This document shows, one piece after another, positions 7,126 to 13,704 of a stretch of 17,282 bases of DNA. A program made the translations under genes and the position numbers. The DNA lies in contig DJFE01000020.1 in NCBI GenBank assembly GCA_002432025.1, forward strand, positions 1 to 17,282, written 5' to 3'. The notes beneath the pieces were generated by a model that saw only the letters and a program-made list of their open reading frames with translations, made no database searches and was not told where the DNA came from. Position 1 is the stretch's first letter, and each line of letters starts with the position of its first letter. This DNA is from Candidatus Avelusimicrobium stercoris (GTDB lineage: Bacteria > Elusimicrobiota > Elusimicrobia > Elusimicrobiales > Elusimicrobiaceae).

Positions 7126-9057
7126 TTAAAAGAGTTCCGCCTGTTTAGCCTCCGGCTTTTCGGCTTTCGGCGCCTTCGGTTCCTCTTTTACGGGTTCTTG
7201 CTCTGCGGGCTTGGGCGAAGCATCCTCCTTCGCGACGGGTTTCAAGCCCAAAATTTCGTCAATTTCCTTGGCGTCCACCACTTCTTTGGCAAGCAGGGTT
7301 TCCACCAATTTATCAAATGCAACGCGGTGGGAAGAGATTATCTCTTTCGCGCGGGCATAGGACGATTTAATCAAAGTCAGTATTTCCTCATCAATGGTGC
7401 GGGCGAGTTCTTCGGAATAGGTTTTATGGCGCGAAAGGTCGCGGCCCAAAAACACTTCGCCGTCGTCGCCGTTAGGCAAGGCAATCGGCCCCAGTTTGTC
7501 GCTCATCCCCAATTCCACCACCATTTTGCGGGCATAAGCCATTGTTTTGTTGAGGTCATCGCTGGCGCCGGAGGTGATTTCGCCAAATACAATTTCTTCG
7601 GCGGCGCGTCCGGCCAGCAAAATGCACAGTTTGTCCAAGAGTTCAGACTTGCTGGTTAAAAATTTATCTTCCAGCGGAAGTTGCAAGGTGTAACCCAAGG
7701 CTTGGCCGCGGGGGATAATGGTAACCTTATGCACGGGGTCCGAGTGGTTCGTCAAGCGCGCAACAATGGTATGCCCGCACTCGTGCGCGGCAATAACGCG
7801 CTGTTCGTGCTTGGAGATAATACGGCTCTTTTTTTGCGGACCCGCAATCACGCGTTCAATGGCTTCGTCCATATCAGCAGAGGTTACGGCCTCCTCGTCC
7901 GCGCGGGCGGCCAAAATGGCGGCCTCGTTAATGACGTTAGCCAAATCCGCCCCTACAAAGCCGGGCGTCCCCTTGGCAACCACCTTCAAATCCACATCTG
8001 CGCCCAATTTTACTTTTTTGGCGTGGACCTTTAAGATTTCCTCGCGGCCCTTTAAATCCGGCGCGGGGACGGAAATATGTCTGTCAAAACGGCCGGGGCG
8101 GATTAACGCCGGATCCAGCACGTCCGGGCGGTTGGTAGAGGCCATTAGAATAATGCCTTGTTTGCTTTCAAAACCGTCCAATTCAATTAACAGTTGGTTT
8201 AAGGTCTGTTCGCGTTCGTCGTGTCCGCCTCCAATACCGGCAAAACGGCGGCGGCCCACGGCGTCCAATTCGTCAATAAAAATAATGGCGGGAGAGTTCT
8301 TTTTGGCTTGGTCAAACAAATCGCGCACGCGCGCCGCACCCACGCCTACGAACATTTCCACAAATTCCGAAGCGGAAGCGGAAAAGAACGCCACGCCCGC
8401 TTCACCCGCTACGGCCTTGGCCAGCAGGGTTTTGCCCGTGCCGGGCGCCCCGTACAAAAGTACGCCCTTAGGCAGTTTACCGCCCAAGCGCTGGAACTTT
8501 TTGGGGTTCTTTAAGAATTTAATAACGTCTTCCAACTCTTCCTTGGCTTCGTCGCAACCGGCCACATCTTTAAAGGTTACAGTCTGCTGGGAAGGGTCCT
8601 GCATTTTGGCTTTGGAGCGAGCAAAGTTAAGCGCGCTTTTGCCATCGCTTCTTTGCGGGCGGAGAAAAATAAACCACCACAAGCCGATTAACAGCACAAT
8701 CCACAACACGTTGAACAGGATATTGCCCAGCCAACTGTTGTCCTTTTCGGCTTTATATTTAATTTTGGCGGCGGATAATTGGTTTACCAAGTCCGGGTCT
8801 TCCATACGCACGGTTTTAAAGGGCGCAAATTGCCCGTCCTGGTTCTTGTACATCCCGGAAATGACACCCGGGGCCACCGTCAAGTCCGACACTTCGGCCG
8901 CGGCTACTTTGTTTTTAAAATCGGAATAGTCTAATTCCGCTTGTTTGGGGCCTTGTTTATTAAAAAGCAACACGGCCAGCGCAAAAATAGCCAACCAGCC
9001 TACAATTTGCCCGACGGATATAATCCGGCGGCTGTTCGGACGTTTATTATTCTTCAT
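7126..9057 (-). CDS. ftsH: ATP-dependent zinc metalloprotease FtsH
   Basis: FtsH is a hexameric inner-membrane AAA+ protease that degrades membrane and short-lived regulatory proteins. The 643 residues show TM1 at about 13-32, a periplasmic segment of about 75 residues, and TM2 at about 110-132. The AAA domain has Walker A GAPGTGKT (203-210), pore loop FVG (236-238), Walker B IIFIDE (D262, E263) and second region of homology RPGRFDR (320-326). The protease domain has zinc motif HECGH (425-429) with D501 as the likely third ligand. The Cys in HECGH replaces the usual Ala and lies outside the ligand positions. The tail (about 606-643) is rich in Lys, Glu and Pro and probably disordered. The gene starts inside the hpt stop (TAATG), matching the widespread hpt-ftsH pairing. 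Confidence 0.97.
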   Translation of the reverse strand: MKNNKRPNSRRIISVGQIVGWLAIFALAVLLFNKQGPKQAELDYSDFKNKVAAAEVSDLTVAPGVISGMYKNQDGQFAPFKTVRMEDPDLVNQLSAAKIKYKAEKDNSWLGNILFNVLWIVLLIGLWWFIFLRPQRSDGKSALNFARSKAKMQDPSQQTVTFKDVAGCDEAKEELEDVIKFLKNPKKFQRLGGKLPKGVLLYGAPGTGKTLLAKAVAGEAGVAFFSASASEFVEMFVGVGAARVRDLFDQAKKNSPAIIFIDELDAVGRRRFAGIGGGHDEREQTLNQLLIELDGFESKQGIILMASTNRPDVLDPALIRPGRFDRHISVPAPDLKGREEILKVHAKKVKLGADVDLKVVAKGTPGFVGADLANVINEAAILAARADEEAVTSADMDEAIERVIAGPQKKSRIISKHEQRVIAAHECGHTIVARLTNHSDPVHKVTIIPRGQALGYTLQLPLEDKFLTSKSELLDKLCILLAGRAAEEIVFGEITSGASDDLNKTMAYARKMVVELGMSDKLGPIALPNGDDGEVFLGRDLSRHKTYSEELARTIDEEILTLIKSSYARAKEIISSHRVAFDKLVETLLAKEVVDAKEIDEILGLKPVAKEDASPKPAEQEPVKEEPKAPKAEKPEAKQAELF

Positions 9058-9587
9058 TATTTTCTAAATACTCCAATATACGGCAAGTTGCGGTACAGTT
9101 CGTTGTAATCCAACCCGTACCCAATCACAAATTCGTTACCAACGGTAAAACCGATGTATTTGGGGTGGACATCGGCCTTGCGGTTGCAGGGTTTATCCAA
9201 CAGACAGCAAATTTCAATGCTAGCCGCGCCACGGTTTTTTAAATTGCCAAGCAGATAATCCAAGGTAAGCCCGGTATCTACAATATCTTCCACAATCACA
9301 ACGTGGCGGCCCTTAATGCTTTCGCGCAAATCCAACATCGTGCGTACTTGGCCCGTGCTGGCCGTGCCGCCCGCATAAGAGGACAAGCACATAAAGTCCA
9401 TATTGCAATCTACGCTGATGTTCTTCATTAAATCGGCATAGAACAAAATGCACCCGCGCAAAATGCCTACAAACAGCGGCTGTTTGCCGCGATAATCGGC
9501 AGAGATTTGGCGGCCGAGTTCAGCACAGCGCGCCGCGAGTTGCTCCTGCGAAAATAAAACACGTTCCAAAACGGGAATATCAGACAT
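9057..9587 (-). CDS. hpt: Hypoxanthine phosphoribosyltransferase
   Basis: This purine salvage enzyme converts hypoxanthine or guanine plus PRPP to IMP or GMP. The 176-residue length is typical. The PRPP-binding loop is VVIVEDIVDTG with E100, D101 and D104; the pyrophosphate loop LRG is at 43-45. YAGGTASTGQ (about 71-80) is the flexible catalytic loop, and GYGLDYNELYRNLPYIG near the C-terminus is a family signature. The start has GGAGG four to five bases upstream. It is the first gene of the long minus-strand operon, divergent from the 455-residue secreted protein. tilS, often found upstream of hpt, is not here. Confidence 0.95.
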   Translation of the reverse strand: MSDIPVLERVLFSQEQLAARCAELGRQISADYRGKQPLFVGILRGCILFYADLMKNISVDCNMDFMCLSSYAGGTASTGQVRTMLDLRESIKGRHVVIVEDIVDTGLTLDYLLGNLKNRGAASIEICCLLDKPCNRKADVHPKYIGFTVGNEFVIGYGLDYNELYRNLPYIGVFRK

Positions 9588-9715
9588 AAACCCTCCAATA
9601 GAGATATATAATACAGGATACCTTTTTTTCGCCTGAAAAGAAAGAGGACCGGACCCAGGGAAATTTAGGCCTTTTGGCCCTTGTGTTTTGCAGGTAAAAA
9701 CCTTATAGTATAAAT
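9588..9715. promoter_or_regulatory. Divergent intergenic region upstream of hpt and the secreted protein
   Basis: These 128 bp separate two divergent starts and should hold both promoters. For hpt, the best minus-strand -10 is TATTAT (9608-9613) with only a weak -35. For the plus-strand gene, TTGTGT (9681-9686), 17 bp and TATAGT (9704-9709) end six bases before the ATG, listed separately. A short GGCC-TTTT-GGCC palindrome sits at 9668-9679. I see no gene here. Confidence 0.5.
9681..9709 (+). promoter_or_regulatory. Candidate promoter giving a leaderless mRNA for the secreted protein
   Basis: TTGTGT (9681-9686, 3/6 to consensus), a 17-bp spacer and TATAGT (9704-9709, 5/6) place the expected transcription start at or very near the A of the ATG at 9716. 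No Shine-Dalgarno-like GGAG occurs in the 20 bases before this ATG, unlike most genes here. Leaderless translation is an inference. Confidence 0.4.
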
Positions 9716-11083
9716 ATGAAAAAATTAATTACCTTTTTATTTGCTTTTTTGTTTATCTTCGCCCCGGTGTGGGGCCAACGCGGTAAAAACGCGTTAGATA
9801 CAAGCCTATCCCCATCCACAAAGGGCATCCAAGAGTTGAAAGGACTCCTTACTAATAAGGGACGATCCTTAGTTGCTATTCTCAAAGAAATGGATTTGTC
9901 CTGTTTGAAACCTATTTCTTGGAAGGAATTCTTGCGCTTAAACGAAAATGATAAAGGGCGCTTATTAGTGTCCACCCGATTGGATGTAAAAGCCCAGGAA
10001 TTGACCTTCAAAGCAAACCCCAATATGGTTTTTCCCAAGATAGATTATAGAAATTCCGAGCCAGACTATTCCCACGCCTTTACGCACAAATATATTTTTA
10101 TCGCAGAGGATATTTCTCACGACACGAAATCCGCACCGCAAGAAGTAATTAATATTTTAAAGGCGGCCCGCAAGGCGCGGCCTCATGCCAAAATTTTACT
10201 CGCCCAAGAGTTTTTAGTATGGAACGGGGATAGCCACAATTCTATACTCAAAAAAGCAGGCCAAAAGTCCGAACTAAATTCTGGCTATCCGGAAGTAACC
10301 CAAGCGGCTGACAAATTGGGCATAGACCAACTGGCCTTGGATGATGCCATATTTATAACTGACGAGAAAAATGTTGCTGTAAAAACAGGTAAATATATCA
10401 TTTGGGTAACACCACAGGACAAACTGCCTCTTTTAAAGTATAAAGGATGTGATGCATTAGTTGCCCGCTGGGCGTCTGCAGAACAATTTATTGGGATATC
10501 CCCGTTTGGTGTATTGGAACGCAACTACCAATGGGCTAGACGCATAAAAGCGGTAGAAAAACATTACGACCTAATTTTGGTATATGCTGGATCTGGCCAT
10601 TTAGTGGACACCTATTCCAATGATCTGCCAACATTGATTGAATGCAAGGATTTTGCCTCTATTGAGTTAATGCCTACGGATCCACAAACTGATAAGGAAT
10701 CCTATGAAACGCGCTTTTTAAAAGGGGAACAATCCGGCATTACAAATAATAGGCAACAATACCAAGAGAAAACCCTTTTACAAGAACAAGTAATCCGTAA
10801 CGCTAAACTTGACCAATCGCTTAAACAAATAGACGAAGATAATCAAAAATCCTATGAAAATTGGAAAAATAAAAAACTACCGCTTTGGAGTATTCAAACC
10901 GCGGAGGACATAGAGCAAGAGAACCCTAACCTTAAAGTACCTGATGCCTTAAAAAATGATGTAGGTTCACATTGTTCCTATACAGTAATTTTAGCAGAAC
11001 CTCGCGTAGAGCAAGAGCTACAACCAGAAGTTTGCCCAGCACCTAAAACAATTAAGAGCCCCACAATAAATAAGAATCGCTAA
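9716..11083 (+). CDS. Secreted protein with ChaN/TIKI-like features
   Basis: I do not recognise this 455-residue protein by name. Residues 1-20 form a clear signal peptide (KK, a long Phe/Leu core, then FAPVWG before Q21), without a lipobox Cys, so it should be exported. The middle resembles the ChaN/TIKI (erythromycin-esterase-like) fold: AEDISHD at 130-136 in the position of the family's GExH motif, LLAQEF near 161-166, RNYQWARRI near 269-277 and LVYAGSGHL at 288-296, followed by a strand ending ELMP. Known members bind haem or act as metalloproteases. This match is from memory of the patterns and is tentative. After about residue 325 the tail is charged and Gln-rich. The gene is alone on the plus strand, appears more AT-rich than its neighbours, and lacks a Shine-Dalgarno, which may indicate transfer. 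Confidence 0.6.
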   Translation: MKKLITFLFAFLFIFAPVWGQRGKNALDTSLSPSTKGIQELKGLLTNKGRSLVAILKEMDLSCLKPISWKEFLRLNENDKGRLLVSTRLDVKAQELTFKANPNMVFPKIDYRNSEPDYSHAFTHKYIFIAEDISHDTKSAPQEVINILKAARKARPHAKILLAQEFLVWNGDSHNSILKKAGQKSELNSGYPEVTQAADKLGIDQLALDDAIFITDEKNVAVKTGKYIIWVTPQDKLPLLKYKGCDALVARWASAEQFIGISPFGVLERNYQWARRIKAVEKHYDLILVYAGSGHLVDTYSNDLPTLIECKDFASIELMPTDPQTDKESYETRFLKGEQSGITNNRQQYQEKTLLQEQVIRNAKLDQSLKQIDEDNQKSYENWKNKKLPLWSIQTAEDIEQENPNLKVPDALKNDVGSHCSYTVILAEPRVEQELQPEVCPAPKTIKSPTINKNR

Positions 11084-11090
11084 ATTTAAA

Positions 11091-11115
11091 AGCCCCGCAA
11101 TAAGCGGGGCTTTTT
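11091..11115. terminator. Intrinsic terminator after the secreted-protein gene
   Basis: AGCCCCGC (11091-11098), a 5-nt loop and GCGGGGCT (11104-11111), with T-runs to 11115 and an A-run before, form a typical terminator 7 bp after the stop codon. Its flanks would also let it work for transcription coming from mutL before the IS element arrived. Confidence 0.92.
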
Positions 11116-11130
11116 ATTGTGCCTAGAAAA

Positions 11131-11149
11131 CCACCGGCTAGGCCGGTGG
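11131..11149. repeat. IS200 left-end hairpin
   Basis: CCACCGGC, a TAG loop and GCCGGTGG form an 8-bp stem near the left end of the element, the structure recognised by TnpA on single-stranded DNA. On the minus strand it is followed by TTTTC, so it may also stop transcription leaving the element leftward. Confidence 0.85.
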
Positions 11150-11185
11150 TTCAGTAAGGTTCTACCGTTCCCCCGGACAAAAAAA

Positions 11186-11239
11186 CTCCTTTTGTATAAT
11201 AAATTGCCTGTGCTAGCAGGCAATTTAACAAAAGGAGGT
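11186..11239 (+). promoter_or_regulatory. tnpA leader that can sequester its ribosome binding site
   Basis: CTCCTTTTGT (11186-11195) is perfectly complementary to ACAAAAGGAG (11228-11237), which is the tnpA Shine-Dalgarno. Between them sits a perfect 10-bp hairpin (AAATTGCCTG 11201-11210 with CAGGCAATTT 11217-11226). Transcripts that begin upstream would therefore hide the AAAGGAGGT site in a stacked stem. Repression of IS200 transposase by leader structure is known for enteric IS200; its use here is inferred from the pairing. A TATAAT at 11195-11200 lies inside the outer arm. Confidence 0.75.
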
Positions 11240-11246
11240 CATTGTT

Positions 11247-11708
11247 ATGCCCAATGACTTAAATAAGTTATCACATACAACGTGGAACTGCAAGTATCAT
11301 ATCGTATTTGCTCCCAAATATCGTCGCCAAGTGTTTTACCGTGAAAAGAGGGTGGAGATAGGGAAAATACTACGCAAATTATGCGAATGGAAAGGGGTAG
11401 AGATAGTAGAGGCGGAAGTCTGCCCGGACCATATCCATATGTTATTATCAATACCCCCGAAATACAGCGTAGGAAGTGTAATGGGATACGTAAAGGGAAA
11501 GAGTAGTTTATTAATATACGAGCGTTGGAGGAATATGGAGTATAAGTATAAGAATCGGGAGTTTTGGTGCCGAGGGTATTATGTAGATACGGTAGGGAAG
11601 AATAAAGTAAAGATAGCGGAATATATCAAAAACCAATTACGAGAGGATAAAGTAGGCGCGCAACTGCCATTTGATAAGAGCCCGTGGGAAGGGAACACGC
11701 GGAAGTGA
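11247..11708 (+). CDS. tnpA: IS200-type Y1 transposase
   Basis: TnpA is a single-strand DNA transposase of the HUH superfamily that cuts and joins the hairpin-marked ends. The 153 residues match the family length. TWNCKYHIVFAPKYRRQVF near the N-terminus is the family signature, PDHIHMLL (60-67) holds the HUH metal ligands H62 and H64, and AEYIKNQ supplies the catalytic Tyr at 126 with Gln130 as the usual extra ligand. All key residues are present, so it is probably active. GGAGG lies eight bases before the ATG but can be masked by the leader structure. Confidence 0.95.
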   Translation: MPNDLNKLSHTTWNCKYHIVFAPKYRRQVFYREKRVEIGKILRKLCEWKGVEIVEAEVCPDHIHMLLSIPPKYSVGSVMGYVKGKSSLLIYERWRNMEYKYKNREFWCRGYYVDTVGKNKVKIAEYIKNQLREDKVGAQLPFDKSPWEGNTRK

Positions 11709-11823
11709 ACGCGAGCGACAGGCCGTTGAGACGCGTTACACGCGTGGCTAGTAAGGAGGGGCAGGGCCCCAATGTGAAAAACCCCCGGCTACGCCGGGGG
11801 ATAGTTATTAGGCTTTTGGCAAA
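11709..11823. other. IS200 3' non-coding tail and junction to mutL
   Basis: No gene is present. The stretch holds the end of the element: a small ACGCG/CGCGT hairpin (11731-11745), the GAAAA guide-like motif and the right-end hairpin, then about 14 bp of non-IS DNA before the mutL stop. Confidence 0.7.
11782..11800 (-). terminator. IS200 right-end hairpin acting as mutL terminator
   Basis: CCCCCGGC, a TAC loop and GCCGGGGG form an 8-bp GC-rich stem. Read on the minus strand, it is followed directly by TTTTTC, the form of an intrinsic terminator, 24 bp beyond the mutL stop. On the plus strand it has no T-run. Its transposition role is the TnpA-recognised right end; its terminator role is inferred from form and position. 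Confidence 0.75.
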
Positions 11824-13704
11824 TTAGCGACCGAAGAGTTTATCCAACTGTTTCATATCCAGTTGCGCTACGCACGGGCGGCCGTGCGGGCAGTGCATAC
11901 CGTCCTTACACTTCTTCATATTCTCCAAAAGGCCTTCGGCCTCGGCAGGTGATATTTGATCGTGCGCCTTAATGGCCTTTTTGCAGGCCAGCATTGCCAC
12001 CATTTTACGCTTTAAGGTTTCGGTGGATTTGGACGGGTCGCCCACCACCTGCGAGAGGGATATGATAAACTCCTTCATATCGTCCTCTTTGAAGCGAATC
12101 ATATGCGGCATTGTGCGCACCAGCACGGTGCGGGCGGAAAAGGGTTCCAACTCAAAGCCCGCCGTTTTGAGCCAATCAGACCAAGACAAAAGTGTTTCGG
12201 CATTAGACGGCGGCAAATCCACGTGAACGGGGAACAAAAGTTTTTGCACCTTTACGGAGCGGGCTTCAAACGCTTCCAAATAGTGTTCAAAAAGTACGCG
12301 TTCCTGAGCGGCGTGTTGGTCAATGACCACCAGCCCGAGCGGGTTTTCAAACAGTAAATAACTGCGCTGTAACTGGCCCAAATAACGGTACGGGCCGTGA
12401 TACCACTCCGGCGCACCCTCGGAAACAAAATCCGTTTGTTGCGGCGCGTCCTCAGGCTCTGCCGGGGCCGTCTGAACAGGAAAGGACACCTGTTTGGGGG
12501 CTTCTTCGGGCCGGGCCACATATTCAGCGGGTTCCTCAGTTTCCCGCAGAGTAAAGGTACTTTTAGGTTTAAAGTCGCCCAATTTTAAAGGCTCCGCCAC
12601 CGTTTTGGCAAAGGTTTCCATTGGTGAGGGCATAAATAATTTTTCCGCCGCCGGTTGCGCGGAGGCGGGCAAATCTATTTTAGGCGCGAGCGTTACTTCC
12701 ACCGGGCGCGCATTTTTGAAGATGGTTTCGCCCGCCGCGTTCATTACAAAGCCAAACACCTTACTTTCGTTTACAAAGCGGATATCGCGCTTTTGCGGGT
12801 GAATATTTACATCAAAATCGGAGGGGTTTAGCGTCATATACACCAAAAACGCTGGGTGGCGGTCCTTGGGGCGGACGTTTTGATATGCCTTATAAATAGC
12901 CTGCTGGACGGTTTTGGAATCAATCGGGCGGCGGTTTACAAAAATGTACTGCATATCCCGCACGGAAACCAATTTATCCGCGGGCGTTAAAAAGAGTTTT
13001 AGGCCCAGTTCGTCAAATTCTTTAAATAAAAGCGACTGCGCCACCTCGTCCCCTAAAATATGTTTGGCGCGGTTAATGGCGCTTTGCGGCAGTTCGCCCG
13101 TTTGCGCGGGCAAGTCATACACGGAACGACCGTTAATCATCACACGGTAGCCCACCGTTAAATTGGCAAGTGCGCTTTCCTCAATTACCTTTAACAGGCA
13201 GGCCCGTTCATACGAATCGCTCTTTAAAAATTTAAGCCGCGCGGGTACGTTATAAAACAAATCACGTATTTCCACCGTCGTACCCTTGATAGACGGCGCC
13301 GGGCTTTGGGCAAACACTTTTCCGGCGTGGATTTCCACCCGGTGGCCCTGGCCGCCCGCCTGGCAACTGGTAATCGTCATCCGCGACACCGCCGCCACCG
13401 AATACAGGGCTTCCCCGCGGAAGCCAAAGGTTTGCAAGGTTTCCAAATCACTAAACGAATTAATTTTGCTGGTGGCGTGGCGCTGGATACTTAACAACAG
13501 GTCTTCCTCGCTCATCCCGCAGCCGTTATCGTTAATGCGGATTAAGGTCCGGCCCGCGCCCTCAATATCAATGTTGATAGCCGTCGCGCCCGCATCCACC
13601 GCGTTTTCCAGCAGTTCTTTAAGAACGCCCGCCGGGCGTTCAATTACCTCGCCCGCGGCGATTTTTCCGGCTGTTTTTTCGTCCAGAACGTGAATATTAC
13701 TCAT
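11824..13704 (-). CDS. mutL: DNA mismatch repair protein MutL (endonuclease type)
   Basis: MutL couples MutS mismatch recognition to strand incision. The GHKL ATPase domain has KELLENAVDAGAT (catalytic E30, Mg-binding N34), DNGCGM (59-64), RHATSK and FGFRGEAL (93-100). A Pro/Glu-rich linker spans about 340-430. The C-terminal dimerisation domain keeps the endonuclease motif DQHAAQERVLFE (462-473), LACKKAIKAHD, CPHGRP (605-610) and terminal KLFGR. These are features of nicking MutLs in bacteria without MutH. The 626-residue length is normal. Its ATG lies inside the last codons of mutS (8-bp overlap), with a GGAAG about ten bases upstream. The IS200 element lies immediately downstream but does not truncate it. 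Confidence 0.97.
   Translation of the reverse strand: MSNIHVLDEKTAGKIAAGEVIERPAGVLKELLENAVDAGATAINIDIEGAGRTLIRINDNGCGMSEEDLLLSIQRHATSKINSFSDLETLQTFGFRGEALYSVAAVSRMTITSCQAGGQGHRVEIHAGKVFAQSPAPSIKGTTVEIRDLFYNVPARLKFLKSDSYERACLLKVIEESALANLTVGYRVMINGRSVYDLPAQTGELPQSAINRAKHILGDEVAQSLLFKEFDELGLKLFLTPADKLVSVRDMQYIFVNRRPIDSKTVQQAIYKAYQNVRPKDRHPAFLVYMTLNPSDFDVNIHPQKRDIRFVNESKVFGFVMNAAGETIFKNARPVEVTLAPKIDLPASAQPAAEKLFMPSPMETFAKTVAEPLKLGDFKPKSTFTLRETEEPAEYVARPEEAPKQVSFPVQTAPAEPEDAPQQTDFVSEGAPEWYHGPYRYLGQLQRSYLLFENPLGLVVIDQHAAQERVLFEHYLEAFEARSVKVQKLLFPVHVDLPPSNAETLLSWSDWLKTAGFELEPFSARTVLVRTMPHMIRFKEDDMKEFIISLSQVVGDPSKSTETLKRKMVAMLACKKAIKAHDQISPAEAEGLLENMKKCKDGMHCPHGRPCVAQLDMKQLDKLFGR

Larger units (their letters stand above)
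11119..11809 (+). mobile_element. IS200-type insertion sequence (IS200/IS605 family, tnpA only)
   Basis: The element has one Y1 transposase gene and no tnpB, with subterminal hairpins at 11131-11149 (left) and 11782-11800 (right). Both hairpins are immediately preceded by GAAAA (11126-11130, 11776-11780), the position of the guide sequences in this family. TTATT occurs just left of the element (11114-11118) and again at its right end (11805-11809). Since these elements insert 3' of a short target and end in a matching cleavage site, I propose 11119-11809 (about 691 bp). The element looks complete. There are no terminal inverted repeats or target duplications, as expected. The exact ends are inferred. 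Confidence 0.85.

Noticed and set aside
7718..8929. A 403-codon open frame on the plus strand opposite ftsH
   Set aside because: It lies entirely antisense to a clearly functional ftsH, its protein is Ser/Thr-rich low-information sequence, and it has no ribosome binding site or family motif. It is a shadow of codon usage.
11245..11451. Antisense open frame within tnpA
   Set aside because: It overlaps the conserved transposase coding sequence and its own product has no features. An antisense RNA is possible in IS200 elements, but no promoter for one is evident.
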